The notes beneath the pieces are model-generated. The model was not told the DNA's origin and did no database searches. It saw only the letters and a program-made list of their open reading frames with translations. A stretch of 64,000 nucleotides of DNA. Origin: Prochilodus magdalenae (taxonomy: Eukaryota; Chordata; Actinopteri; Characiformes; Prochilodontidae). The stretch lies in assembly GCA_024036415.1 (NCBI GenBank), contig JAMWET010003934.1, positions 305,001-369,000 of the forward strand, in the 5' to 3' direction. How positions within the stretch are numbered: the first letter of the stretch is position 1; each line of letters opens with the position of its first letter. Shown piece after piece: positions 1 through 12,050 of this stretch. The translations under genes were made by a program, and so were the position numbers.

Positions 1-420
1 TACAGCCTCTAATCTCATCAGTTATGAGATCTAAGCTAAAGAAATGTAGCAAACGGTTATTGTACATTAATCAAAACATGGTTTTATATACTGTGTTTCA
101 TTTCTGCGGATAGATCCCCCTTAACGGCCCTGAAAAACTAAAAGAAGCACTGGACAAAAATATGTCTGACTGATGTCACGGCTGTGTAGGCTTTCATGGT
201 GCTGTGCCAATGACAAAACATTGGGGTAGAACATCATCTGAAGTTTCTCGCATGGTGTTTGAACCTTAGGAGCAGGTACATTTGTTAAACCCTGGTTCAA
301 GCCTGATGAACCAACCAGGAAATCTGTCTGAGCCAGAGAATATTGGACAACTAACATCTTTGAAAATGTTCTTTGATTCATGTGACTTATTTACTGTATT
401 TTGCTAATAAAATGCTACAT
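1..420. other. no recognisable feature
   Basis: Unique-looking intergenic DNA. The one minus-strand open frame (121-381, 86 codons) has no recognisable motif. Confidence 0.6.
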
Positions 421-820
421 TTTGCCGTGTGGATCTTTCACGTGGGGTCAAGACGAGGAGGCAGGATCTAAGCGCAAGTACTTAATAAAGAACAAATAAG
501 ATAAATTAAAACCAAAAAACACTAGTAAACCAAGAAACACTGAACAGGGTTACAAAAACATCACACATGGAGACAAAACACCAAGCAAAAACAAAGGGAA
601 CAGCAGGAAGTATTAATGAACAAGGACTAACAAGGAAAACTTGGGAAGGGGCGGAGCTACAAACTAGGGACAGGTGAGGGGCCTGACAAGAGGGTGGACA
701 CAGGAGGAGCAGAAAACCGAAACAAAAAGAAGCACATGGAACAGATCAACAAAAGGCACATGGAAGTGACAAGAAACAGAAAACAAACAGGGGCTAGACA
801 AGACAGGATGTGACATGATC
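420..820. repeat. A-rich interspersed repeat of uncertain class
   Basis: Runs such as 'gacaaaacaccaagcaaaa' and 'gggacaggtgagggg..' up to 'gacaagacaggatgtgacatg' look like a widespread fish repeat with AACA-rich body. No ends or coding part identified. Confidence 0.4.
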
Positions 821-1020
821 TCAACTTTTAAACTTATAATTTGAACTACATATATATAGTATTATAATATTGTAATTCGACATTATGAGCAGATTACCAT
901 GTTCAACTCAGTGAATCTCTCCTATGTCCACCTTCTGTAGGCTATAAAGTAAACACAGCTGCACACCATGACAACTCTAGAACAGGAGTGTTATGCTCAA
1001 CCACTTAATGAGCCATATTT

Positions 1021-1048
1021 AAAAAAAATAATAATAATAATAATAAAA
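1021..1048. repeat. (AAT)n microsatellite
   Basis: Poly-A followed by seven AAT units. The DNA around it (820-1530) shows nothing else recognisable. Confidence 0.9.
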
Positions 1049-1533
1049 TAAGGCAGACAGACTTATTTGAGGTGAAAAGGTATTCTAGCTACCGTCTTGA
1101 CGACCCCTGTGTTCAACTGTCTTTTGTTTAGGTCATTATTTAGCTAGCTAGGGGCAGAAAACCATAGTAATTTTGTGGGCCTTATAGAATGTTGCTGGGC
1201 CCATGGGCCTTATGTTTGACACATGTAATCTATGTAATCCGAGTGCACACCGATGTCTGCACGCTTTGAAACTATTCAGTGTATATGATGAGGTTTGCAT
1301 CACCCTGGCAAATACTTCTCTTTCACATAATTTTTTGTGAAGCGTCATTGAACACTTGTTGAGTCACCAGAACTATAATCTGGCCTTAATCCACACACTG
1401 CTCCTTTAAGAGCATCAATCAGCAGAGAAAGATTTACGAGCTGAAGGAGCAGGTGGTACAGAGGCAGTGAATGGAAGCACTAGAGACTGACAACTGCTGT
1501 AATATTGTTGTCAAAGATAAGAGCCATGAACAG

Positions 1534-1534
<1 letters not shown>

Positions 1535-1567
<33 letters not shown>
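1535..1567. repeat. (CA)n microsatellite
   Basis: Pure CA run of about 16 units. A second, interrupted run lies at 1763-1788. Confidence 0.95.
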
Positions 1568-1568
<1 letters not shown>

Positions 1569-1915
1569 CTGTCACTATGTACTGTATAGATGCTGAAATG
1601 TGTGACGGCTGAGTTGGGGGTTGGCCGTGTCAGACGCACTCTCAAAGCCAGTCGAGTGAGAGAGCTTGTTGATGTGCTGTTTCCAACGGCAACAGAGTCT
1701 GTGAGACTCTTATCAGTGTGGTAGAGTCGTCTCCAGCAGTGCTCTGGAAATAAACCACGAGTGACACACACATACACACACACACACAAGCCGATACAAT
1801 CATTACCCGTGAGACACTAGTGTGATAATGTGACTGTATATGTGTGTCTAGCCCAAACGTAGGTGAGACAAGGTAAGACAAAACACGACAAAAAAAAATT
1901 TACTTACATGTAAAT

Positions 1916-2090
1916 GTCAACCCTGGTCCTGGTAGGACCCTGTCCTGTTCAGTGCTTTCCACTGCTCCTAACATATCAGATTCAACTCCTCAGCTCAGTT
2001 ACAAGCCCTTTCAGAGGGTGTGTTAAAGCAGTCAATCCTAAATGTGTAGGGCAGGGTGCCGCCGGCACCAGGGCTAAGAAACACTGGTCT
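1916..2090. repeat. degraded MITE related to 58552-58724
   Basis: 'gtagggcagggtgccgcc' and 'ccagggctaagaaacactgg' match the end of the nested element at 58.6 kb with several changes. Confidence 0.45.
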
Positions 2091-2201
2091 AGATCATTAC
2101 GCACTTGCCCTAAAACTACTGTTTATCCTCAGCCTGGCATTTCAAGAATTGAACCCGTTTGTTTCCAGCAAAGAAACAATAGCACTGTAATCCATTCAGT
2201 G

Positions 2202-2881
2202 TTTAAAGGAGCAGTTTGTAAGATTTACAGTTTAAAATATTTCATAATTATTAACAGAATTTGAAGGACTAACAGTTTTCATGAGATTGTCAATCATGTT
2301 AAAGCTTCTGCTCTTATTTACAGTGAGGAAAATAAGTATATGAACACCCTGCGACTTTATTAACATAAAGTTTAATATTAATATTAACATTGATTTTCAC
2401 AGGTGTTCAAATACTTATTTGCAGCAGTAACACACAAATAATTTATTAAAAAATCATACATTGTGATTTCTGGATTTTTTTTTTGATTATGTCTCTCACA
2501 GTGGACATGCACCTAAGATGAAAATTTCAGACCCCTCTATGATTTCTAAGTGGGAGAACTTGCAAAGTCGCAGGGTGTTCAAATACTTATTTTCCTTACT
2601 GTAGGTAATTTAAAATCAGGTAGGCCACAAAGGGTGAAGTGATTGCCATGTGGCACCGCTGTTGTCCATTCCTGGCAAAAATCCATGATCAGCAGCAGAC
2701 AAAAGATGGATACACCGGTGCTGCTTTTCACCACTGGAGATGCTCTTGGCATCTTCTAGACTTTGCAAGTAAACAACACAGAGAGGGAGTCTTTTGTTAC
2801 TATAGCAGTGGACACCACAACTTTCTGGTGACATGTTGTCCCCTATTGTTTGAAGCATTAATGAAAGAATTGCTCCTTTAA
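2202..2881. mobile_element. MITE with TTTAAAGGAGCAGTTTGT ends (host of a nested element)
   Basis: The left end TTTAAAGGAGCAGTTTGTAAG is mirrored by AGAATTGCTCCTTTAAG at the right end. Removing the 281-bp insert at 2321-2601 leaves an element of about 0.4 kb. Non-coding; the short open frames over it have no known domain. Confidence 0.65.
2321..2601. mobile_element. Tc1/mariner MITE with near-perfect 35-bp inverted repeats, nested
   Basis: The left end CAGTGAGGAAAATAAGTATA..ACACCCTGCGAC is matched in reverse complement by GTCGCAGGGTGTTCAAATAC..CCTTACTG with only two or three differences. TA flanks both sides (2319-2320 and 2602-2603), the Tc1/mariner target duplication. At 281 bp it has no coding capacity. 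Confidence 0.92.
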
Positions 2882-4816
2882 GTTCAAGCGTCATTCTAAT
2901 AAATAAAAATGAACCAAAAATTAAACACACATTTTTAGTTTCCAGGAATGATGAGACCTTGCCTAGAAGGCATGAAAGAGAGCTTTCAGTTCATGAAACT
3001 TGGCTTGAGTTTTTCAAAAGAGCACTGCACCAAACGGTCACCAGCTAACTTGTTCCAACTGGGCCTGTACACATGTTGCTTTGAGGGCCTTTCTGGTCTG
3101 CTGCTTGGAGACAATAGTTTTACTTAACTTCTTTGACTGCTCCACACACACCCCTCCATAACCCCCAAAATGTTAGAAAATAGGCAGAGATGCATTATGT
3201 GCTCAGTCAGGCATTAAACCGTCATTATGTTCCTCTGCACACCGGATAAAGTATCTTTAGTATTGGAACATCAGTGCTACAAGATGTGATCACAATCGGC
3301 CAAATCTTTCAAGCTGGGTGAGAAAAAAAATGTCCCCTTTTGTTAAACCATGTCTTTGTCTCTCATAAAATCAAGATAAGCGAGAACGGGGAAAGAGAAT
3401 TTTTCACTCGGGTGGTTTTCAGAAGAGAATCCAATTATTGAAGCTGCTTGTCCTTGGGGTGAGCGTATTCATTAAAGCATCGGCCATGATTAAGATGTGT
3501 TAGCTGAGATTAAACTAGGCCAAGCTGATGCTGAATTTATGGCCCATTCCTGTGAGTGTGCTTTCGCCTCTAAGTCCTTCAGCCTTGATGAAGTTGAGCA
3601 AAAGAATGTATCTGGCTGCATCCAGAAACCCTAAAAAGATAGTTCTTTTGTCTGCCAATAATCCTTCTCTCTTCCAAAGTCGGTTTTGAGACACCATCTT
3701 ACCTGGGGCACACTCAGTCTAAGAACTGTTTCCGTGTTGGGCAGTGTGTGTCACTGAAACAGTGTGAAATGGTGTGCAATAGGTGTGAGGTAAATTTTTT
3801 TACATGGAGGTGGTTTGAAATGGGATTCAAATCATGTTTTTACGGATTCGTCTTAATCTGGATACTTCAATCAAGCCCCTTTACCTTCTTTTCAATGCAA
3901 CAAACAATGACTGTGTTGTGAGAAGTTTGGGAAACTGAATTTTGCAGGGTTGTACTTATTTTTTCACACAAAAAAACACAGGAAAGGCAATAGAAAGCAA
4001 AAGTAGTGCTAAAGGCTAAAGGGGCTAAAGGTAGCTGCTGGGAATGGGTGATGGGAAAAGCGATAGCAACCACAGGTCAAATCTCCTCAAGCTACTCTTT
4101 TCTGGCTTAAAGGGTCTTTACAATTCCAGGTCATGCTAAGATGTGTTTACTTTCACAAAGGAGTATTTATCAGATTGCACAATATATACCCAAAGTAGAC
4201 AAGAGAACAAACTCTGGCCTTCACGTTCAACAGATCCCCAAAGTAGGTACGCCGGGAGTGTGTATGCTCATACATTAAGATTGTCTCTGAGAAACAGAAG
4301 CCTGTTATGAGGGAAGCAAGTCTCTGAAGGACTGATGAGGGGATATTCAAATGCGTGACACACACACAGCCTGACTCGCCTCATTTCACTAACAATGCCT
4401 TGTTGACTCTTGTGTTGTAGTTTTTTTTCCTCATCCTAACCAAAAGAAACTGAGATGAGTTCCCCCTTGAGAGGACAAAGAAAATGGAAAAAAAAAAACA
4501 GACAAAGGAAAGCAGGAGAGAGGGTCACCTTTGCTTGCTTTTGTTATTGATGCAATCTTGGTGATTTCTTTTGTCTTTTGTGACAATCGCTCATTTCCCT
4601 AGCTCTTAAGATCCGAAACCATTTTATTATTTCTGAAAGTTAAGAGTGCTTACAGAGCACCCAGTCAGCACAGTCTCAATAGACATACAGACACACTATA
4701 GACACACTTGCACACCAAAAGAAACTTTTATACAGGAGAAGAGACATTATGTGATGCTGTGCTTTCTCCAGGAGTGAGATAAATTACAAGTGCATGTCCA
4801 AGTGCAATCACATGTG
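2882..4816. other. no recognisable feature
   Basis: Intergenic DNA without clear repeats or gene-like frames on either strand. A short (CA)n lies at 4361-4368. Confidence 0.55.
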
Positions 4817-5282
4817 CAACCCCAATTGCAAAATAGTTGGGACGCTGTGTAAAATGTAATTGAATGTAAAGAGGAACAGAATGAAATGGTTTGATCTCAT
4901 GAAAATCTTGTAGACCCTTATCATATTCACAACAGAGCATAGCACACATTTTACTATTTCACGAAAATTATTAACCCCTTTAGAACTCCTTTATAACAGG
5001 TGGGACAGGGGCGTGTCTACCATTGTGCAGCATCCACTCTTTTGACAACAGTCCGTAAACATCGAACTGAGATGACCAATTGGTGGAGTTTTGGGAGAGG
5101 AATGTTGCCCCAAGCTTGTCTGATATAGGATCCTGGGTCTTCTTTGCTGGATTTTTCGTTTTTATGATAGCCCGGAAAAGACCAAATGTTTTCTACTGGT
5201 GAAATGTCTGGCCTTCCCTGATAGAGATGTTGTCTGGATGGGAGCATATGATGTTCTAATGCCGTTATACACTGATAGAGAA
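4817..5282. repeat. two pieces of fish DNA-transposon-like repeats
   Basis: 'caaccccaattgcaaaatag' to about 4970 begins like a very common fish repeat (AGTTGGGACGCTGTGTAAA). A second piece from about 4990 carries 'cattgtgcagcatccactct' and 'gttttgggagaggaatgttg'. Both are non-coding copies and the class is uncertain. Confidence 0.5.
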
Positions 5283-5390
5283 TCTTTGGTTTGGTTTGGT
5301 TTTAGAATGAAATAGCTTATCGGAGAGTATTGGTGTTTACTGGAGATTTATGTAGAAAAATTGTTATATTTTATAATGTTTGTTGAAAAA

Positions 5391-6456
5391 TAATGTTGGT
5401 GTTTGGTGCAGAATGACGTGTTTGGTGGGGAATGTGGGTGTTTGGTGCAGAATGACAGTGTTTGGTGGGGAATGTTGGTGTTTGGTGCATGACAGTTTGG
5501 TGGGGAATGTTGGTGTTTGGTGGAAAATGACGGTGTTGGAGAATGTTTGTTTTTGGTGCAGAATGACGGTGTTTGGTGGGGAATGTTGGTGTTTGGTGGA
5601 AAATGACAGTGTTGGAGAATGTTTGTTTTTGGTGCAGAATGACGGTGTTTGGTGGGGAATGTTGGTGTTTGGTGGAAAATGACGGTGTTGGAGAATGCTT
5701 GTTTTTGGTGCAGAATGTCGGTGTTTCATGGGGAATGTTGGTGTTTGGTGCATAGTGACATTGTTTGGTGGGGAATGTTGGTGTTTGGTGCATAATGACG
5801 GTGTTTGGTGGGGAATATTGGTGTTTGGTGGAATGACAGTGTTGGAGAATGTTTGTTTTTGGTGCAGAATGAGGTTGTTTGGTGGGAAATGTTGGTGTTT
5901 GGTGCAGAATGACGTGTTTGGTGGGGAATGTTGGTGTTTGGTGCAGAATGACGTGTTTGGTGGGGAATGTTGGTGTTTGGTGCAGAATGACAGTGTTTGG
6001 TGGGGAATGTTGGTGTTTGGTGCATGACAGTGTTTGGTGGGGAATGTTGGTGTTTGGTGGAAAATGACGGTGTTGGAGAATGTTTGTTTTTGGTGCAGAA
6101 TGATGGTGTTTGAGAATGTTGGTGTTTGGTGGAAAATGACGGTGTTGGAGAATGTTTGTTTTTGGTGCAGAATGACGGTGTTTGGTGGGGAATGTTGGTG
6201 TTTGGTAGAAAATGACAGTGTTGGAGAATGTTTGTTTTTGGTGCAGAATGTCAGTGTTTCATGGGGAATGTTGGTGTTTTGTGCATAATGACATTGTTTG
6301 GTGGGGAATGTTGGTGTTTGGTGCAGAATGACGGTGTTTGGTGGGGAATATTGGTGTTTGGTGGAATGACAGTGTTGGAGAATGTTTGTTTTTGGTGCAG
6401 AATGATGGTGTTTGGTGGGAAATGTTGGTGTTTGGTGCAGAATGACGATGTTTGAT
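5391..6456. repeat. 20-bp minisatellite, GAATGTTGGTGTTTGGTGCA
   Basis: Monomers of 20 bp alternate in type: GAATGTTGGTGTTTGGTGCA, GAATGACGGTGTTTGGTGGG and GAATGTTTGTTTTTGGTGCA, plus a 16-bp short form AAATGACGGTGTTGGA. The array holds about 55 monomers, with longer units repeated (the block 5690-5900 recurs at about 6230-6440). Open frames in both directions result from the stop-free unit and are not genes. Confidence 0.95.
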
Positions 6457-8084
6457 TAAGAATGTTTGAAACTCATTCCACTTTGTTAAACCTTAGATGG
6501 TGCAGTCAGTGGAGATGGTAACAAATGTATTTCCTAGTTGCAGCTCAGTGAAATAACTAGACAAATTGTGTGGGAAAGGCAAATTCTTAACTTCCACTCT
6601 ATATCACACTAGCATTTTATTTTTATATATTTTTTTTATTTTTATATTTTAATATAGGGGATGGACTTTTAATTAAACAATTAAATATTATTGTTGTGTG
6701 CAAACAAAAAACATATTTCAATAGTTTGACATAACACACAGAAAAAGTTAGAAGTGCAGACTGGAACCTGTGAATACAGAACATCAAACAAATGTCTTTG
6801 TAATTAATTATGTGTATATTCTATTTCAAATGTTATTATATGTAATTCTATTTAAAGAATTATGAAACATATTAATGTAGAACAAACCAATGAGACCAGA
6901 TTTCTAATAGTCTATGTTGGAAAATCTGGCTTTTTGATGGAGATTTATGATGTTTAATGGTAAATAATGGGGGTATGAGTGATGGTGCTTCTAGGAGAAT
7001 AATGGTGTACATGTATCTACGATATCTACGATGTTCTTCGATATATGTTCTCGCTCATTACCATCTTTCTCTGACTACAGAGTGTTCACATTGTCCCAGG
7101 AGAAACCCGTAACCCTGGAGAATTCTCTATCATGCTAACATCCAGCATGACTACAAAGTAACACACTCACTCATGCTCCTTCATGAGCCACTGTGACTGA
7201 GTATGTGCTGAGGCTTCTGCTTGTCTAAATCATTTTCTGTCTGTTCTTCTCTGTGTGCATGTGTTAAGTGGCTACAAGTCCTAAGGGCAGCAGGAACAGT
7301 AGCTTCTGAACAGCTGACATATTTCTGTCCATGCTTATAGATATCATACACTCTCACAAACCACAAAAGCAAGTCTGTTTGAGATTACTTAACAACTTGA
7401 CACAGCTTGAGGTGAATGTGGGATGATTTGGCTATGCACCATTCTAACTAATGTGCATTAGCTTCTTTCCTTTGTTTATTCAAAGCATTATTTTCACTGT
7501 AAACACAATGAGATCAGTCACAACACAACAATTATTTAAACAATAGTTTACTAGTTCAGACCATGTCTTCAACATAAGTATATGCTTCAGTGACTGCACA
7601 TCACTTGGAACTTGAGAACCTGGGAGGGTTTTTCTTTATGTCTGAAGGCTAGATCTCTGCTTGCTGAACAGAGGTAAGACTGATAGAGGACAGAAGAATG
7701 ATAAGGAGATGCAGAGGTGATGAGCTGAGAAATTTATAGAACGTTACACTGCAAGAACAAAGAGTTTTAAAGCACAGTCTTCCTCAGCTCTTTCATAGCT
7801 CCATGTATCCAATTATTATGATTGAACAATGTTTGAGGCACCAGGCATATTGAGGCATATTGAGGCATATCCATAACCATAATATATAATAGCATTGCTT
7901 GGTTCCTATCAAAACCACAGTAAGCAACTCTGACTGTAGTTCAGAGCATTTTACATCAAACCACTCACAATGACTGTGTTAACATTTTAACAGGCTAACA
8001 GAGTTATTTTGAAAAATCAGTGGGAATTCTTTTAAACATCATGAAATATGCAAATGATTCAAGTTTCACACTCAGTTGAATATG
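6457..8084. other. no gene; minor simple repeats only
   Basis: AT-rich intergenic DNA. A 10-bp triplicate (GAGGCATATT) is at 7840-7870. No credible coding frame. Confidence 0.55.
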
Positions 8085-8660
8085 TGACATGGGCAAGGAT
8101 GGGCCTCATCGCTGTACCTGACTGACCCGACAGCCACGATGGTGGACATGCATGGAGCAGGGTTGCCCTTCATGAGTCATCCTTTTGGGCCAGCACCATT
8201 TAAAGAAGGCTGCACGAGGCAGGGCTACATGCACACAGACCGTTACAATGACTGCCCTTTACACCACATCGGTGTCGCCAAAGACTGCAATGGAGTCATG
8301 CTAGACTGTCATGGAGTGAAGAGCAGTGAGTCAGTGATAAATCCTGCTTTTGTCTTGGTGGAGAAGACTAATGAATCCGTGTGTGGAGGCACCGTGGTCA
8401 GAACCAAGAGGAATGGTTTGTTATCGCGTGTCACACTGATCTAGTGTCGCTCCACCTCCACACCTACTGCAAAATCTGCAGGAACTGTGTGAGAATATTA
8501 AAGCTGTATGGGATGGATTATCACAGGACACCTTTAGGAACCTCTACACCTCCATGTTGAGACTAATGCATGTTTCATTCACAAACATGGCGGCCCAACG
8601 CCATACTAAGAGACACCATTTCTGTGTGTAAAAAGCTTCTGCAATAAATATTGATCATAT
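8085..8660 (+). mobile_element. Tc1-like transposon remnant (family A)
   Basis: Across frames the plus strand encodes pieces of a Tc1 transposase: LHEAGLHAHRPLQ (DNA-binding region), FCLGGED (first catalytic aspartate region, degraded) and DGLSQDTFRNLYTSML (C-terminal). Stops and shifts disrupt it. The 8139-8444 open frame is a shifted reading of this relic. Related copies are at 11740-12050 and 60930-61863. Confidence 0.7.
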
Positions 8661-8808
8661 CAGCCTAAATTTATCATCATTTATTGTTTCTGGTAACCTT
8701 TATCATATTTCCCAATAGCACTGTAATCTGACACGTCCATCTGGGTGCAACTATTCTTTGGGTGATGATTGTAAATCAGGACAGTTTTCATTTCGGTCTT
8801 CTTTGAGA

Positions 8809-8822
8809 CCACCAGGTGGTGC
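8809..8822 (+). promoter_or_regulatory. candidate CTCF-like site CCACCAGGTGGTGC
   Basis: It differs at one core position from the vertebrate CTCF core CCASYAGRKGGCRS. It sits just past a Tc1 relic. Short-motif evidence only; it could be chance or part of a repeat. Confidence 0.25.
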
Positions 8823-10003
8823 CATTTTACAACACTTCCATGCAGAACATAAACACACTGAGAACTGGGAGGCTCATATTGATTATAATAATTCAAGTGT
8901 AATACATTTTTTATTTAAAGTTCATTTATTATTGTGAATGTAGAATTACTTTTACAACACTGTAACTGTATCAGTCATTCAGAAAGGCAGCCAGGCCTTG
9001 CTTTATTAGGGAAATAAATAAAAGGGAGTGAGCTAAAGCCTTTTTCCCTCAGACTGAAAAAAAACCACCTTGGTTTCAGGCATCCATAAAGCAGCCTCAT
9101 CTGCCGAAAGCTAATTTTGTTGTCAGAGAATTTGATTAATTACAGTAAACAAAGCTGGAGGAGCCATGGAAAGGGATAAAAATGAAACTGAAGTTCCCCA
9201 CGTCCATTCCACCTGCATATTGATTTTTCCTTGTCCTGTCACCTAAATTAAGCATCAGGTTTCACAGAACAAAGCGTCTAACCAGCAATTAAGTAATGAA
9301 ACAGAAATGACACAGGCCGTGCGCTATACACGCGCCATCATCCATTAAGCATTTTAGCTTCTGGAAACTATGAATTTTAATGACAGAAGACAGATGCTGC
9401 CAGGCTAACAGAGCTGCGTATCCTGTGTGACCTGCTTTTGCATGTTTACCCGCTGAAGGATATCTGAGTACACACTGGAGGTACAAAACATTCAGGACAC
9501 CTTCATAATACTGCTCCGCAATGTCTCCTGCACTCAGAGCAGCTTCAGATTGTTGCGACATGGTGTCAACAACGTGTCAACAAACTTATCATGGTTTGAG
9601 TCACTTTATAATAAATGATATTTACACACAGTCTGCATAATATCTATGCTACTGCAGATGTCTCCTCAAGAGCCAAAGCACATCCACGGTACTCTGGTCT
9701 CAGGCAGTGCTGTAAAAAGCTGATAGTCAGCCTGACTTAAAATTGTTAGAGGTCACTGTTAGAGTTCATCCAACAGTCAAACGTTCCTCCCAACTCCCTT
9801 TTCTAGGTCTGCATCTCAGTTAGGTAATCTAAATGGAGTTTGTATGTTCTCCCCGGTTTTCCCACAAGCTGTGGCTTCATCACACAATCCCATCAGGCTT
9901 TATCCTCTTCTGCTCTTCAAATATGCACAGTGGTGGCATTGCTGTGCTTCAAACTCCTGGTCTTGTGATGCTGGGGTGAATTATTTTATTATTTTGTAAA
10001 ATA
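8823..10003. other. no recognisable feature
   Basis: Intergenic DNA. The 9289-9561 minus frame has no known domain. Confidence 0.5.
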
Positions 10004-11250
10004 TACACTGCTCAAAAAAATAAACAACACAGTATAACTCCAAGTAAATCAAACTCTGTGAAATCAAATTGTCCACTTAGGAAGCAACACTGGTTGACAA
10101 TCAATTTCACATGCTGTTGTGCAAATGGAATAGACAACAGGTGGAAATTATTGGCGATTAGCAAGACACACTCCATTAAGGAGTGGTTCTGCAGGTGGGG
10201 ACCACAGACCACTTCTCAGTACCTATGCTCTCTGGCTGATGTTTTGGCTGATGTTTTGGTCACTTTTGAATGTTGGTGGTGCTTTCACACTCGTGGTAGC
10301 ATGAGACGGACTCTACAACCCACACAAGTGGCTCAGGTAGTGCAGCTCATCCAGGATGGCACATCAATGCGAGCTGCGGCAAGAAGGTTTGCTGTGTCTG
10401 TCAGCGTAATGTCCAGAGCCTGGAGGCGCTACCAGGAGACAGGCCAGTACGGCAGGAGACGTGGAGGAGGCCGTAGGAGGGCAACAACCCAGCAGCAGGA
10501 CCGCTACCTCCGCCTTTGTGCAAGGAGGAACAGGAGGAGCACTGCCAGAGCCCTGCAAAATGACCTCCAGCAGGCCACAAATGTGCATGTGTCTGCACAA
10601 ACGGTTAGAAACCGACTCCATGAGGATGGTATGAGGGCCCGACATCCACAGATGGGGGTTGTGCTCACAGCCCAACACCGTGCAGGCGCTTGCCATTTGC
10701 CAGAGAACTCTAGGATTGGCAAATTCGCCACTGGTGCCCTGTGCTCCTCACAGATGAAAGCAGGTTCACACTGGGCACATGTGACAGACGTGACAGAGTC
10801 TGGAGACGCCGTGGAGAGCGATCTGCTGCCTGCAACATCCTTGAGCATGACCAGTTTGGCAGTGGGTCAGTAATGGTGTGGGGTGGCATTTCTTTGGAGG
10901 GCCGCACAGCCCTCCATGTGGTCGCCAGAGGTAGCCTGACTGCCATTAGGTACCGAGATGAGATCTTCAGACCCCTTGTGAGACCATATGCTGGTGCGGT
11001 TGGCCCTGGGTTCCTCATAATGCAGGATAATGCTACCCCTCATGTGGCTGGAGTGTGTCAGCAGTTCCTGCAAGATGAAGGCTATGGACTGGCCCACCCG
11101 TTCCCCAGACCTGAATCCGATTGAGCACATCTGGGACATCATGGATGTTTTAGCCCAGGTCTGGGAGGAGATCCCTCAGGAGATCATCCTTCACCTCATC
11201 AGGAGCATGCCCAGGCGTGGTGTACTTTACAGAGTTATAACCATTTAAGG
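10004..11250 (+). mobile_element. Tc1/mariner transposon, 3' truncated (family C)
   Basis: TA at 10004 is followed by the left terminal repeat CACTGCTCAAAAAAATAAAC. A transposase gene follows at 10301. The 3' end is lost: after about 11220 the sequence leaves the transposase and no matching right terminal repeat is seen. Confidence 0.88.
10301..11250 (+). pseudogene. Tc1-like transposase, frameshifted
   Basis: The start at 10301 ([15 protein letters not shown]) is chosen by fit to the paired helix-turn-helix DNA-binding domain. The frame continues through [15 protein letters not shown] and [16 protein letters not shown]. It shifts near 10735 into TDESRFTLG, the first catalytic Asp, then [12 protein letters not shown] and QDNATPH, the second Asp. 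It shifts again near 11080 into SPDLNPIEHIWD, which has the third acidic residue (DD34E type). After WDIM there is a deletion, then VWEEIPQEIILHLIRSMPRR, where it ends. All three catalytic residues remain, but two shifts and two losses make it inactive. Neighbouring DNA holds only other repeats. Confidence 0.9.
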
Positions 11251-11272
11251 ACATGTGGGTCACTTAGCTATT

Positions 11273-11368
11273 GCATTAGTGGGGTTCAACCCACAGAGTC
11301 ATGACTACAGACTAAGCCGTCTTCCTGACAGGAGGTCATGAGTCTGAACCCCACCAATGTAATAGCCA
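11273..11368. repeat. imperfect inverted repeat with tRNA-like motifs
   Basis: CATTAGTGGGGTTCAACCC on the left and 'gaaccccaccaatg' on the right are near reverse complements about 70 bp apart. GGTCATGAGTCTGAACCCC resembles a tRNA T-arm, so a SINE fragment is possible. Confidence 0.45.
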
Positions 11369-11739
11369 ATGCAATAGTATTTGTACGCGAGCAATAACGT
11401 ATAGTGCTATTTACCTAGCTGAGATGCAGAACTAACATGTAGCATTAAACTGGGGCTCTGCAGCAACCTGGGTAAAAGTGCCCTATGCCACATTAACAGG
11501 AGCCCCAAACTCCTGACACAATCTCCTCACTTATCTCCTAAACTGCTTAAACCTTCTAAATCACGGAGGATGCTGGGGCCTATCCCAGTGTTCGGTGGGT
11601 GCTGAGCAGGAAATACCCTGGACAGGCCACCAATCCATTGCAGCTATCTTTTCCTACCTGTGTAAAATGATCAGCTTGTATGTCACTCTAAAATAAAGCA
11701 ACTGTTAAATGTCATAAACACAAACGCAAATAAGCCAAA

Positions 11740-12050
11740 ACAAGATCCGTCCATCAGATTGCCACATAGTACATTGTGATTCATTGTGAGTCACTCCATG
11801 ACAGTCTGCCATAACACCATTGCAGTCTTCTGCGTTTTTGACGTGGTGTTAAGGGCAGTGGTTGTAACGGTCTGTGTGCATGTAGTCCTGTGTCATGTAG
11901 CTGTCTGCCAATGGTGCTGGCCCTAACAGGATGAGTCATGGAGAACATCACTGCTTGCTTAATATTTGCAATCATGGCTGTTGGGACAGTCGGAAACATT
12001 GATAAGGCCCGTCCTTGCCTCTGCCACATGCGCAGCCGAGCATGAAACTT
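11740..12050 (-). pseudogene. Tc1-like transposase fragment (family A)
   Basis: The minus strand encodes ASTIGRQLHDTGLHAHRP and PLTPRQKRRRLQWC, the second helix-turn-helix and linker of a Tc1 transposase, open for 82 codons. The catalytic part is absent. It parallels 8085-8660 in opposite orientation. Confidence 0.75.

Noticed and set aside
5364..6455. Overlapping open frames on both strands, for example MHQTPTFPTKH repeats
   Set aside because: Direct translation of the 20-bp minisatellite in several frames.
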